In this document: positions 20,309-32,600 of the stretch, piece by piece
Position numbering within the stretch: the first letter of the stretch is position 1
Layout of the letters: every line of letters begins with the position of its first letter
NCBI GenBank assembly: GCA_004154925.1
Contig: QJNS01000195.1
Coordinates: 62,001 to 126,000 of the forward strand
Reading direction: 5' to 3'
From: Monosporascus cannonballus
Lineage: Eukaryota > Ascomycota > Sordariomycetes > Xylariales
Length of the DNA stretch: 64,000 bases
The notes under the pieces: model-generated
The model's database searches: none
What the model was told of the DNA's origin: nothing
The model's input: the letters and a program-made list of their open reading frames with translations, nothing else
Program-made: the position numbers and the translations under genes

Positions 20309-20876
20309 ATAATTAACTTGGCCGAGGAATACCGCTTGGTTGTTATGTATGATAGGGACGAAGACGATGAATATCACGCGGTAGACATTCTAGGTGCTCA
20401 CGCGGTACACAGGCCAATGTCCTTCAGTGAGTGAAATGTCCCGATGGATAGCTGAACACGACCCCCTTGACCGACAATAGTGAACCAACCCGCACCCGTT
20501 GGCCATCCTCCCGAAGGCATGGATAAGTCTACCGCGGAGCGGATTCCTATGGTTCACTCACTAGTACAGCTGATTGGCAGGGAGTTTGATGGCAACAGAT
20601 AGAGAAATATTGAAGATCACAGGGCGAAGGAATGGAAGTTGTTTACAAAGCTGTACTCTCCGCTACAGTACATTCACAAGGATGACAATCAGGAGTATGA
20701 GAGAGTGTGGAAGCAGTTCAAGCCTAGGGCATAAAGTTCCGAGTTCCGCAGCTGGATATGCAATAGGAGGAGCTCATTCACTGAGGGAAGCGAATCGTAG
20801 GAACAGCTGTTACAGGGAAGAATACGATGGCCACGGCTCTGCCACTAGTATAAGTTCTGGAGGGTTGTATGATTAG
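20309..20876 (+). pseudogene. Right part of the gene split by the transposon
   Basis: Immediately after the transposon an open frame reads INLAEEYRLVVMYDRDEDD and HAVDILGAHAVHRPMSFSE, then stops at about 20434. Further coding-like sequence follows in other frames, for example KEWKLFTKLYSPLQYIHKDD and EYERVWKQFKPRA at about 20628-20734. I cannot name the family. Together with 17314-18363 it is best read as one multi-exon gene opened by the insertion and then decaying. Nothing proves that the two halves belong together except position, strand and the lack of any other partner. Confidence 0.4.
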
Positions 20877-21336
20877 ATAAAGTAATTCTGCTTGGCTTCT
20901 GCAGTAACATGATACATTTTTCGGTTATGCATGATGGGATGCCGTCACTCAAGTGACCTGTATGTCCATGCAGCGCAATAAGTTGCTGTTCACAGTCAAT
21001 TCTATACAGAGCCTTGCGAGCGATACTCAATAGCGCTTGGCCGCCTTTCCGATGTCTATACCAATGTCATGCGCAGGTTGCCTGCCTCTGTATGCTGGAC
21101 CTACTATAATATAACGTCAATAGCATAGACCCACTAGAATTTATGCCGTGAACCAATGTTCTAGAACCTCTGAGTTTTATTAAACCTCTTCAATATATAA
21201 CGCCCATAGAACCCCGATTGATGCTTCAACCTATAACCCCTATGTACTTGTGATTTAAGACATGTAATATGAAGGAAATATTGCTACTGGTGCCCCTCTA
21301 GTCCCTTGAGATCAATTCTCTCCACAGATAAGTTCT
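20877..21336. other. Intergenic stretch (3' flank of the oxidase gene)
   Basis: No gene is seen. It should contain the 3' untranslated region of the minus-strand oxidase gene at its right end. Confidence 0.5.
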
Positions 21337-22347
21337 TTAAGCGGCAATAGGGGCGGGGGCGGCCTCCTCCTCAACCGGGTCCCAGAAGCACCAGGTTCGG
21401 CACTCGATAGAGGTACGCGCCGGTGCGTCATCTCTGGTGCTGTTGTCCCAGAACCCGCCGTGAGGGACGACCTTGTTCTCGTCGGAGTCGAATGAGGAGA
21501 AGACGAAGGCCTCGTCGACCTCGAGGTTGCTGGCGTAGCGGTACTTGTAGTGGGGGTCGTCGACGAGGACGACGTCGTGGGCCTTGACGCCGCGTTGGGC
21601 CTCGCGGGGGTCGTTGGAGGAGTAAATCTTGGCCAGGTGCTTCTCGTACTTGAAGCCACCCGGGATGTCGCTCGTGTCTATGAACATGAGTGGCCAGCGG
21701 TCGACCCTCTTGCCGATGCCGCGCCAGACGTTGATCTGGGCGAAGCGCTTGTACTTCTTCATCAGGCGGTTGCCCTCCTCCTCGCCGAAGACGTCCCGGA
21801 CACCGTTGGGGCCGGTGGTCATGTCACGGTCAGTGTGGGCGAGGGGTAGGGCACTCGCACCGGCCTTGCGCGAGGCGATGAAGTCGGTGGGCTTCTCGAA
21901 CTGGTGACGGGTTCGGAAGATGTAAGGGCGGACAACTTCAGCCCCGGTGATCTCCTGCACCAGCTTCTTCACCTCGGGGAAGTAGGCGTTGTGGATGAAT
22001 TCCTTGCCCTCAGGGGTTCGGCCGTTCGAGAACTGATCCGGGTGCATCATGGTCTTGTGCTTGACCAGCTGGTATCCGTTGCCGTGGAAAGTGGGAGCAA
22101 CCTCGAAGTCTCGCATATCCTCCACGGTGATGGCGACCTCCAGAGGTGCGTTGACATTGGTCGAGCCAGTGGCGTAGTCGATGTATGCGTCCTTGCCATC
22201 CTTAGTCCCGTTGTACATGCCCGTAACACCGGTGGTCGTGCGAATCTTTTTGGGCTCAGGCGCAACCTCCTTCACCTCGGCATTGGCGACAGCAGCCTTC
22301 TCCGGAAGGGCAGCGACGGTAGTGGCCTGAACTTCGATGACCGACAT
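21337..22347 (-). CDS. AsaB/CmcJ-like hydroxylase-desaturase (GA4-desaturase family)
   Basis: An uninterrupted frame of 336 residues has strong GC third-position bias. The family covers presumed non-haem iron oxidases such as AsaB of aspergillic acid biosynthesis and CmcJ-like proteins. Visible signatures are LPLAHTDRD (an H-x-D pair at 171-173), AQINVWRGIGKRVDRWPLMF (about 203-222), and a conserved tail RTWCFWDPVEEE (317 onward). The first 35 residues are Ala/Glu-rich and look like a poorly conserved leader without a secretion signal. Length fits the family. The first ATG at 22347 has the context AAAAATGTC on its strand. No other biosynthetic genes adjoin it, so the substrate is unknown. It is intact and probably functional. 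Confidence 0.88.
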   Translation of the reverse strand: MSVIEVQATTVAALPEKAAVANAEVKEVAPEPKKIRTTTGVTGMYNGTKDGKDAYIDYATGSTNVNAPLEVAITVEDMRDFEVAPTFHGNGYQLVKHKTMMHPDQFSNGRTPEGKEFIHNAYFPEVKKLVQEITGAEVVRPYIFRTRHQFEKPTDFIASRKAGASALPLAHTDRDMTTGPNGVRDVFGEEEGNRLMKKYKRFAQINVWRGIGKRVDRWPLMFIDTSDIPGGFKYEKHLAKIYSSNDPREAQRGVKAHDVVLVDDPHYKYRYASNLEVDEAFVFSSFDSDENKVVPHGGFWDNSTRDDAPARTSIECRTWCFWDPVEEEAAPAPIAA

Positions 22348-23371
22348 TTTTGATGGTGATGGGGATAACCACTTTAGATATCTAAGTGTTTGACGATTGA
22401 GATGTTTCCGTGGTGCTTGGTGATGGGATGAGTCGTTAGAGTCACCGTCTACTGAACGAACTATGATTTAAGTATCTCTAAGACACGGACTTTTCGAAGG
22501 CCCTTCCGTTCCTACGATACGGACGGAGTTCATTACCCGGCAACGGCCCAGAAGCCCCCTACCCTACCCGAGCTGTTGGGGCCGACAAGAGCTACAAATA
22601 GATACAGCTGCGGGGGGGACATCGTTGGGACAATCGTATGACAGGGCTGCCTCGTGCGATAAAGTAAGATCTGAAGGGTGAGATGGGATGGTAGGATGAC
22701 AGGAATGCAGGATGACAGGATCGATAGGACGACCGAGACTTGTGGGTCAGCGGCAACGGCCGGGCGGAGCGGGTTCAGCGGAATTGGCGGATGGAGCGGC
22801 GGAGCAAGTCGGAGGACGGAACAAGATAACAATGGAAAATACCGACGAATTCGGCGGCTAAGGGCATATACCAAGACGGCTCCATATTCCGAGTACCGTT
22901 GCTTCGTACTTAGTTGAAGCTGAATTCTATTGACCTTCGCCCCTGCATCCCCCTACGGCGGTTCGGCTAGTGTGGCGTCTCGCTAGGGCCGGCCCGTTAG
23001 CGAAAACCTGCCGTCCGCAAACTATCACAAATAGATCAACGCTGCATAATTTTAACTATGGTGTCTGATCACACGTCCCCTACCGTGCATCATCCAGTTA
23101 TCATTCCGATAGTACGACAAGAAATTGGTAGAGAAGGCCTACGTAGCGGAGAGTGATGCGTTGAATAGTCTATTGCTTTCGTCGTCTGCATGAGGGCCCT
23201 TTCGAAACAAAATACCACCGATATCCTGATCTTTAAGGGCCTTCGTTAGATCCGGGATTACCCATTGAATTTATCGTACGCCTGAGGGAGCTGTTGAGGA
23301 TCCCTAGCTTCCTATCATGAATCTGCCATGGCTCTAGGGTTAGGTAACACAGGCATTCTAACTCTGAGGAA
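22348..23371. other. 5' flank of the oxidase gene, otherwise empty
   Basis: This holds the promoter of the minus-strand oxidase gene, without an obvious TATA element. Around 22692-22740 there is a short purine-rich array of GGATGACAGGA-like units. A 113-codon minus-strand frame (22533-22874) shows no motif and is rejected as a gene. Confidence 0.45.
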
Positions 23372-23583
23372 TAGGGTTTGCAATGGGTACCCAATGGGTA
23401 CCCATTCACTACCCACAACGTAAAGTAATACGCCATAAAAGCCTAATACTTCCGGTTACCTAGATATAACTATTATAAAAGCAGCCTATTATTATCTACA
23501 GGCCTGTATTACTTATATATGATTGAAAATATCATCCGTGGGTACTGGTGGGTAGCGTGGGTGGGTGGTTAGTGCAAACCCTA
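23372..23583. mobile_element. hAT-type MITE (212 bp)
   Basis: The element has perfect 11-bp terminal inverted repeats, TAGGGTTTGCA at the left and its complement at the right. It is flanked by a perfect 8-bp duplication CTGAGGAA at 23364-23371 and 23584-23591. Eight-bp duplications and TAGGG-type ends are typical of hAT elements. Near the left end TGGGTACCCA-like units are repeated, and GGGTGGGTGG lies near the right end; both are possible subterminal binding sites. It has no coding capacity, so it is non-autonomous. Intact ends suggest recent mobility. Confidence 0.88.
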
Positions 23584-25285
23584 CTGAGGAATAGTAAGAA
23601 CGGGGAATAACACAGCTTTCTCTAGATTCTGGGGACGAGTAATAGTTCCCTATTGCATCTTAAGCAAGCGGCCAGTTGTGTATATTATAACCATTGCCTC
23701 TTCATCAAAGGTCTTCCGACCATCGGAACTGGTAACCATGACGAACCTTCACTGAAACTGGGCAGTACCTGACTGTGCCCTACGACAGTGTGGGAGCATG
23801 TTCAGGTATAATTTGTTAGACTGGTTGTCGTGGAATAGGGTATCTATGTTAGTCATCAAGCTCCCAGCACCCCGGAAGAACCTTATTCCGGCACGCCCAC
23901 AGTATATAGAGAGCTTCCTAGCCACCGCTCCCTAGAGCTCAATTCTAGTCAGACAATTATCACTTCCCACACTCTATGTTACCTTATCTACCGATCAGCC
24001 TAACTGTCACACTGGTGGTAGACCTCCTACATTAGGTGTGCTTCCATGGGGCTGAAAATACGATCCCGCTTTTCCATTCCAGGCCCTGTACGACTACTGA
24101 CAACATACGCCTCAAGGATCATCTGTGTACTTGGGAAATCTTTCCCCCCGCTTGTGTCTAGCTAGGGCTGTTGGTTGATATCTAGCAATATTCCGTGGTG
24201 TAGGAACAACTCGCTCACTACTATTCAGCTATTTGGTTCATAAGGGAGACACTCCCCAGCCAGACTCTCAAGCATCCCAGCCACGACTTGTGTCCACGCT
24301 GATGGCGTTCTATTGGTGGCTCTTTGTCAGGAAATAGATACTACTTTCTTTATACTGCCTTAGTACTCCGATACAAGAGCTACTCTAGTGGCTAGCCGCC
24401 GGCCTCCTTAATACAACTTGCCTATTACAACGAGACACACGGTCACGCGGATGGCCTCAAGAATTCACCACCCTTCTCAACCAAGACAAGTCCACAACAG
24501 TCTGTTAGCTGAATTGTATCGCTTCCCCAGTGTTTTAAGACATTGATTCATCCGGCTGTTTGCAGGCCATCTCTAAATCATGTCAAACTCAAATCGATTT
24601 TGATAATGCAACTCGAGGGAGTTCAACCCAACAACAGCATCCTTCAGCACTCCACCGGCTAAGGACAGAGGCAGTATAGGAATACATATATAACCATATA
24701 ACGCTTGAACTAATATAGTTCGAGCGCCCGATCTTCTGCCGTAATCCAAGAGGCAGCAGCAACTCCGCGGCCAATGACTTGGCACCTTTAGGGAACCGGC
24801 GATGTATGTAACGGCGGTCCTGGTTTACCGTGACAACTGGGCTTGGCGATGCATTCAGGTAGGTGGAATTCTGACGACGTGGCGATATTTTGGCTCCAAT
24901 GAAGCTCCCTTCATTGGATGAAGCCGCGGGGACGTCGAGCTTTCCGCATTATAACGACTCTTGGCATTGCTGTCGCCGGTATATGTGTGTCATGAAGCCT
25001 TGGAGGAAAATAGCTGACGCGTCATCCGTCATTGATCCAGGCAATGTTGTTTACCCCAGTAAAAATTAAGATCTGACTGCATAGTTTGGGCGGTATGGAT
25101 CAGGGCGCGAATCCTGCGGAAATTAAGCCTATATGAGATTACTGGTATAGCCACTTAAGTCAAGGAGAATCACGGGCTAATAGTGTCCATGGACTTGGAG
25201 GATCACTGGCGTCGCCCGTCGAGGGAGACAATATCTCTGTCGCGAGGGCAGCGACTCAGCAAACGTCGCCCCGTCGGTCGCTTTG
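23584..25285. other. Intergenic stretch without a supported gene
   Basis: Only open frames under 75 codons are present. I see no repeat, RNA gene or domain. Confidence 0.5.
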
Positions 25286-26143
25286 TCAAATGCCCTTTTG
25301 GGAGGGAGGGGGGAAACAACACACCCACGGGAGCCGGGAGCTAGACTGGCAGTCGATCCCGTAAGGTTTCTCGTGGACTCCGATCGGGCAATGTTGCACC
25401 TTAATCTCGACTTGGCTGACCCTGGCCGTCCAATCGCCGGCAGTTCTGTTGCACCGGGTATTCTTGCATTGATCGAGGGGAAAAGGAGAGGGAAAGCCCG
25501 TCGCTCCGTCGTCCGCATGCAAGACCGTTGCATCGGGAACCACGCGGTCGGGCGGGTCCACATTGCAGTAAACCCCGAAGATTCCTTTCCACTGACTGAC
25601 TCCCGCGTTGCTTTGGGGCATTACGCGGCCATTTGCAGTGCACAGCACTCCCCGAAACTCAACAAGAGTAATATAAATCATTAGGTCCTCCTTGCTTCCC
25701 ATTTCGTTTTCGAACCATTCCCCCTTACCGGAACGCTCGACAAATCTGTCATCATAACCTTGTGTTGGACTGGACAGCTTGTTTCGAACGATGCCTGCAG
25801 AATCAACGAGACCACCCTCAACACTACCACCGAAACAACAGCGAGATGACCCACCAGCTTCTATATACGAGATGATATATGCCAGGTGAAAGTGGTATCG
25901 GGATGCTCGGCCAAACACTCGAGGGTGCTTATTGGCTCTTAGGTACATTCGCTGCTCCGAACGAACCGATTCGATGCTATGATGATCTGATTGTTGCGGA
26001 ATACCTAGTGAGTCTGGCCCGGGTGGAATCGATCGACGACGCGACATGGCATTACATATACGGGCCCCGTATGCTGCGACGTCAGTCAGGGGAATAAGGC
26101 GGCAAATCTGTGGCAATACACCAGGCAGTGGTCCAGGCCCCAT
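25286..26143 (-). CDS. Doubtful hypothetical open frame
   Basis: This minus-strand open frame has 285 codons. It is the longest frame in this part of the window not explained by a known family. Composition is mixed, with scattered Cys and no domain, signal peptide or membrane segment that I can recognise. Competing open frames of 80-133 codons lie on both strands over 25283-25684, which weakens the case. The start MGPGPLPGVLPQICRLIPL is not obviously a real N-terminus. It could be a decayed gene or chance in a GC-rich patch. Confidence 0.25.
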   Translation of the reverse strand: MGPGPLPGVLPQICRLIPLTDVAAYGARICNAMSRRRSIPPGPDSLGIPQQSDHHSIESVRSEQRMYLRANKHPRVFGRASRYHFHLAYIISYIEAGGSSRCCFGGSVEGGLVDSAGIVRNKLSSPTQGYDDRFVERSGKGEWFENEMGSKEDLMIYITLVEFRGVLCTANGRVMPQSNAGVSQWKGIFGVYCNVDPPDRVVPDATVLHADDGATGFPSPFPLDQCKNTRCNRTAGDWTARVSQVEIKVQHCPIGVHEKPYGIDCQSSSRLPWVCCFPPPSQKGI

Positions 26144-28907
26144 CTGGAGCCGCCAGTCCTAAGCGTCTCGACCCTTCGGCTGTCTTCAACGGACGCTCCC
26201 GCCCTCGGGTCGATCATTGTCGATGCAGGTGATAACATGGGAATGCACTAACAGTACCGTATATCTGCCGAGCTGGTTGACCAATTGTGACACGGCTGCA
26301 AAATGAGACGGAGACGCCCGCGAATCAGCACCAGATTCGGGAACTCTCGGCCCGCCATATCCCCTCCGACCCGCCCCGGCTCAATGCTTTTCGGCCCCAT
26401 CTATCCATCCCGGTTCCGGCTATCATGCATCCGGTCGAAGAATGAAAGGCTTGCTTGGACGGGCGTACTTCGTCGTAACACCGATCCAGTCCATGAGTCC
26501 ATCGTGGAAAAGTGTTGGGTATGACCCTCCCGCCTTCCCCGCCTGGCACCGGTCGGTCCTCCACCCTTGCTGGCAGCCGCAGTAGAACTGCTGCACCAAT
26601 TCAGGCGGATCAGTGATCTCACGCGAGATTATCCGGCCCCAAAGAAGGGTGTGCGCCTAACTGGGTTGCTACTGTGTCAGCCCTCGAAGCAGGGTTCGCG
26701 ATTGCACCGTCCGGATTGGGTGACTCGACTGAGAGGTTGTTCTTGGCGCTGCCCTTGCCGGTCGGGGGTGACTAGGAGGTATGACTGCGCAAGAGTGTCA
26801 ACATGATGCAACCTTGGGTCGCGTACGGATGATGATGGCGGCGGCAAGGTCGGTATTTAATCAAATGTCCGTACCGGAGGAAGGATTGCAGGAATACGAA
26901 CATGAGCAAGTGTGAGGATCCCCTTTAGCTCGTCTAGACAACTCACGATTTCGGCCTACCATCCTCGCTTGGCGCCACGGCCTATTGTCGGTATTTACCA
27001 CGAGCACTCTACCTATCAAGTTCAGTATGGCCTTTGCCAAAGCTAATGGTTCCTGGCGCCATTGTGGAGGCTAGAGCCTAGCCACCTTTAACAGTAAGCA
27101 AGGTAACGCTGGCTAAGCCTGTTCAGGCTATTATAAGGCAGCTGGATGAGGACAAGTCCAGTCACGAGCAGGTGGGGGCGGGGACGACCCCTTGTCAATA
27201 CAAAAGGACCTATGCCAATCCGATCTTAGATTCCCCAGCTGAAATTCTGTCAGAGGCCAAAAATAGAGGGCTGGATCACTAGAGCATCTGTTCGGATTGT
27301 GCCGTCCCACCCGTCAGTCAGCATTACGCTCCTAGCAGTAATTCGAGCTGACAAAACTGGACAGCAGTCTCACCTAAGTCACGCATCTTCCTATTTATTA
27401 CTTAGCAAGACTCTTGGGCTTTCATAAGAATGTAGGTAAGTGACAACACCGCTGCGGTGGGCGGGCCGGGGTGGCTATGGATGCAGACGTGGAGACGACG
27501 TTGTATTGTTCTACGTGAGTACGACTACGGACGAACGCATGTATCGAATCGTGCTAGTAAAATGTCAGCTAGCGGGCAACCTACTGGGCGGGGACGGCGG
27601 ACTCTGTGTTGGCTTCACGTGGCACACTTGTGGGCGCTCACGGATTGCATATGCGGCGTTCTTGGGGGGGTAATCAGCGAAACAAAAGCTGTGGCCTAGT
27701 CCGGCCAAAGTCTGCGATTGTGGTGTGAAGTCTGCATTGATTGAGGCTTTAGTGTGTGCTGTGTAGCCAAGCTGACGGCAGCGCCATGCGAAAAACCCCT
27801 GCATCAGAAATATCTCAGGTCAGGAACACATGGTCCCCCCAATTCCTATGGTAATTCTGTGTATCTTTTACCTATTCCATTACCTTACAATCAATAACCC
27901 CGAAGCTGGGCGGAGCGTCCCAGACAATGTGTTTAATATGCATCGTGCATGCTTACTGTGTGCTATCATATCCTCACCGTCGGGCCCAGCCTTACGGATC
28001 TGTCGCATGGCAATTCTGCGGGGAGTAGGATTGGCCAGGTTCGCTTGTCGATGATGCTGGATCGACGAAAGAGGAAGAAAGTAAGACTTTAATCTCAGCT
28101 AAACCGACAACTGCCCATGTCTGTCGTTAATAATTTCTCTACTCCAGCGAGGTAGAGTGCTGACCGAGCCAATATCTGTTCCGCTGTGCTGAAGTCAACA
28201 AGAAAGGTGCATACGCAATCGCGTCCGCCGAGCAATTTGTGGCATCATATGGTCTAGTCTCAGGACGCAAGTAACACAGTATCTAGAGCTAGGAGCGTTG
28301 TATTCCTTAGTGAATGTTTTCGACTGCCGCGGTTTCTGGAAGGTCTGCTGTCATCGTTCGGGACCTAGCCCCCTAAACGGCTATACAGACGCCATATAAT
28401 ATACGACTTCTTATAGCGTCCACTCATAACCGGAACTCACACAAGTACATCCAGGGACCATAAGCAGAATCGGTTATGGCACGATTATTTTCCCGTGCCA
28501 TGTGCTTTATCTCCTAGCTCCACAGACGAGCCCCAGTGAGCTCAGCATCCGGGCCAATAGAAATTGTAAAAAAGGTAATCTCGCGTGAAAGCGGTGCATA
28601 GTGCATATCTAGAACATGAGGTCTAGCCCAGCACCAGCCGTGGGTGTAACCTACATGGCTGTGGCTTGCTACGATAGGACAAGATCCCAACCAACCCATG
28701 TATCATTTGTTACTAAACGGCGGCACAGCTGAACGGCGAGGCTTGAACTTCAACCTAACGGCCGGCCCACAGGGCCATGTATTTAGACACACTAGATCCT
28801 ACATCAGAAAGGCCGGACCGGTGCGACCTGAATCGAAACTACCTTAACGGCTCTTATCAGAGGCAGGGTTTCTCCAGACGTTTAAACGGTTGAGGTACAG
28901 TCCGTCA
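26144..28907. other. Intergenic stretch without a supported gene
   Basis: Frames of 60-80 codons overlap on both strands with no motif. I see nothing else until the promoter of the zinc-finger gene. Confidence 0.5.
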
Positions 28908-28920
28908 TTTATATATATAC
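28908..28920 (+). promoter_or_regulatory. TATA box of the C2H2 gene
   Basis: TTTATATATATAC lies 70 bp upstream of the ATG at 28990, followed by a C/A-rich leader. The distance and sequence suit a strong fungal core promoter. Confidence 0.6.
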
Positions 28921-28989
28921 TTTCACCACGAGCGAGACTGGCACGCCCCACGAACTACACTTTCATATCTCAAAACACCCTCATTAATC

Positions 28990-29648
28990 ATGACTCTCGC
29001 TACGCCTTACGTCTCATATACCGGTTGCCACGACGGCAAAAGTTACCCAAGTGTAGCTGAGGCACGAGGCAAACTTGTCTTACCGGTTGATATCTACGAC
29101 CACGACCTCGACTTCCTGTCGTACGCTGATAAGTACGTATTCTATCCTGCTCAGCCGGCGATCGAGCCTCTAACGCTTATATCAGCTTCTATGCATTCGA
29201 TAATGATCTTTCAAGCAACCATAGCAGCGCACCGTCACCGTTAGGCTCGCCCATGGAACAGCCGGATCCGATAAACCTGGTCATGCCAAACGCATACCCG
29301 GTATGGGATGAGCCGAACGAAATGATGCGCACTGCGACCAACGAGAGCCCGGCCACGGCGAAGGGCGAGGCCAAGGCGCAGTGCTGGGACCACGGCTGCA
29401 ACGGGCGTGTGTTCTCCACATTGAGCAATCTCAAGAGACATCAGAAGGAGAAGTCGGGCAACGCGAAGAAGGTGCTCTGCCCTCAATGCGGCGGGGAGTT
29501 CACACGTGTCACAGCGAGGGATACACATTTAGCCAAGGGGAGCTGCAATCGGATACGTCGGTACTCTAATGGCCGACAGCGGCCCAGTCGGGTGGCCCTG
29601 CTGGAGATGTTATTGCAGCAGCCCTCCGGAAGGGAGAGCGCGGTATAG
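28990..29648 (+). CDS. C2H2-type zinc-finger protein
   Basis: Two exons, 28990-29132 and 29186-29648, give 201 residues. The 53-nt intron has a GTACGT donor, a CTAAC branch site and a CAG acceptor, and it fuses the frames in phase 2. The N-terminal half is acidic and disordered. The C-terminal half has a finger of form C-x4-C...H ([20 protein letters not shown], with the second His not obvious) followed by QKEKSG. A second finger, [20 protein letters not shown], closes with GSC (C-x2-C-x12-H-x5-C). This FSTxSNLxRHQ-x-EKSG / EFTRxTAR pattern is a recurrent fungal zinc-finger family of presumed transcription factors, mostly uncharacterised. The first ATG after the TATA box was chosen. Intact and likely nuclear. 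Confidence 0.78.
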
Positions 29649-32600
29649 GGTTTGATTCGACGGTAAAGGGACATGATATACACAGCTTTCCTTTGTAACG
29701 ACTGGGATATACGGATCGAGGTAAAGGCGTTGGTGGGGTTCAGGATGCCGTATAACGGGGGCTTCGTATTGTCGACTTCGGTAGAGGCAGTGTAACATTT
29801 GGTATCAAAATTATTGCTGGCTTGCGAGCCGTGAGCTGTCAACTTTGAACAGCGTCTATGCATTGATATTTAGTCCGAAGCGTTTGTCGTGTTGTGTGAT
29901 ACACGACAGGATGCGCGCTGCAGCCCGGCTAGGATTCCGGGCAACAGCGGTCCATCGGGAGCCGATGTATCCGTCTTAGCAGAGCGAATGGCTCATTAAT
30001 TGTCATGGTCATGGTAGCAGCGGTCCAAGAAACCATGGTGACCTAGCATTGTGGTCAGATAATCGATGAATACAAGCAGTCAGAAAACGGCAATGGTGCA
30101 GAAAACGAGGCCTATCAGGTTAGGTTGGGTTATCCGGTCCCTTCTCGGCCATACTTAGCCCGTTGTTCGATACGGTAACCCCCTAGACTGGTGGCTTATT
30201 GTCTATCAGCCATAACTAAAAGCGAGTGGAGTGCTGAAATCTCAGGGGTTCCTTCATATGCCAGATATGACTTGCTGGATAATATATCGAGTTCTTGATT
30301 CAATGTAGAAGTATGGCTTTATGACAGGGGAAAATGGATTTCGCAGTCTGTGGATTATTCCCGGTTATCCGGAGCCGAGGTACCAAAGCGACGCTGATAC
30401 CCTCCTCTCTTGAGGTTGCAGGCCGAAGAACCCGCCATGCTTCCTCTTGGCATTTCGCTGCGTTCCATGCAGAGTGTCGGCGTAGGCCAACGCCGATGCG
30501 ATCACTTACGATGTTACGAAGCGCCTCTTAATCTCATCGGTCTTATTAAATCTCCGAATGGGGACAAACCCCCTTCTTGGACCGCTATCGCCTAGAATTT
30601 CTTACCCCGAGCTGAAAGGCAAATGGGAACCTGCACGCCCTGCAGCAAACTACGCTGCCAACGTTAAATCTCTGTCGTCACGATTTAGACACAAGTAAGC
30701 ACTAAAAAGCTCATCAACGCCGGAACTGCCGTGAAACCTCACGTGGGTCCCACGAGGGGGAATGCCACAGAGGTTAGAGCTGCGAACGTTCGAGGTCTTT
30801 TGGAGGGCGCGATACGGCCCACTGCAATGCCGCATTTTGACACGCGAGAGGACACCCCACTTTGCAAGTAGTGCATGCCGTAGAGCTGTGTCACGGACTG
30901 CAGCCGTCACTTGCGCCGAACAGAGGCAGCGATATTCGGACAGCAGATGCTGCCATGAGCAAGCGCTTACTAAATCAAAGAGAATGAGATGTGGTAGATC
31001 TTAAAGGATTCGCCAAGAGATACTCCCACATTCAGGGAATTGATAAGTTGACCGTTTCAAGTGTAGGGCTTCACAGGGACCCCGCGCCGCGCCGATCCTC
31101 AAGTCTGTGGCTTACGAGAATAGATCCGTAGTAAACAACCTTCAGGGTCCAAGCCGGGTGCAGGCCCCAGCTGAAAGCGACAACTACTTTCCAGAAGAGG
31201 AAGGAGAAAGTATCAGCTGAGGACCACCTATCGAACATGGAGGGCTTGTTGTTAAGAATAAGGCAACCATAATGAAGAAATGGGCCATAAGGTGGTGGAG
31301 ACGACAACAGGTTGTATCTGTTGCAGTAACAAATTGACCATCTATAACGCTTATTACTTAGCCACGCAATAGCGGCGTTGCGTTGCGACAGTATCCAGCC
31401 TAGGAGGCCTATTAAGCTTAGAGAAGGATTCACATGCGCTACCAGCGACGAGAAACAGCTTCTTAACAACTGACTAAAGAAGCTGTTGAGACGGAAGTTG
31501 GGATTCGGGCCCAGAATCTGGGGGAAACCCGGTCAGTGGTTTCGTCTTCGAAGTCCAGATTCGGATGGCTTCCTGCAAATAACATTGGTTGTGTTCGAAG
31601 GTTCTTCGGCAAAATGATTCCACCTATCAAAAATACGCCTTCATCAGGTGGCTTGCTTTAAGTCTTCAAGGAGTAAAGTCTTAATTCAATCGAATCTAGT
31701 ACGATGCAGTAAGGGTTATACTTTCCCTGAAATATTACAGGTTCTCCTAGGTGCCACGCCAGCGTTCTTGCATTAGGTAGGCGACATTTCTATTTGGGCC
31801 AGGACTTAAATCGTAAGCGTTATCTGGTTCCTGATGTTAACGGATTCAACCGGATTGGCATTATCACTGCCCATAATTCGGTAATCTCGCTATGACAATG
31901 ACAATGCCCGTGCCGTGGTAAAGAGAGCGTTGTGGTGATACGGACAAGATCCTGTACCACCGAGTACCCCTTAAGATAACTAGTGAGTGGCTCTCCCCTC
32001 ACGCTGCTGAGTGACAGGAGGTACGGATACGCGAGTCATGTATACATTATTTCCTTTATATGTAGCAAGAATGCCATGCATACATGCACTGTTCGGCTCA
32101 GAACTGATAAGGGATCGTATAGCAAACCAGGAAAGAGAAGCCATTGGGCGCCAACACCATAGTATGCGAAGGAAAAGGGGTTCGAATTTTGCCACAGGTT
32201 CGTATCCATTTACCGGTGGGTCAATATAATCAAGGAGAACTGGTGCGTAATCCCAATAGGCCAGTATCAAAGACCGAATCAAAGGAATAAATTCCAGATG
32301 TGCGAGTCAGCATGTGCAGAGCAGACCGTAGAATGTTCTTGGAGATAGGTCAGCGGCCCTCACAAGGGCCAATGCGGGCAAGTTACGGCAAGTGGAACAG
32401 AGTCATTGCAGAGCAATATCACTATCACGGCTACCATAATCATTGGTTGCAGAGCCACAACCGTACGACCAACCGCTGCGCAAACAGGTATGACCTAGGT
32501 AGTCCAGCGTGAGACGACGATTATTTGTGACGTAGACTCGGGTTCTTCGTCCTTAAGAGCTCGTGGAGCTCTTATCAAATCTAATATAAGGGCCCCAGTA

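Noticed and set aside
5787..22347. A secondary-metabolite gene cluster spanning the DUF4188 and AsaB-like genes
   Set aside because: The genes between are structural, regulatory or dead, and no synthase, cyclase or transporter is present.
25177..25684. Competing plus- and minus-strand frames of 80-133 codons
   Set aside because: They overlap the doubtful 285-codon frame and none has a motif; kept only as a caveat there.
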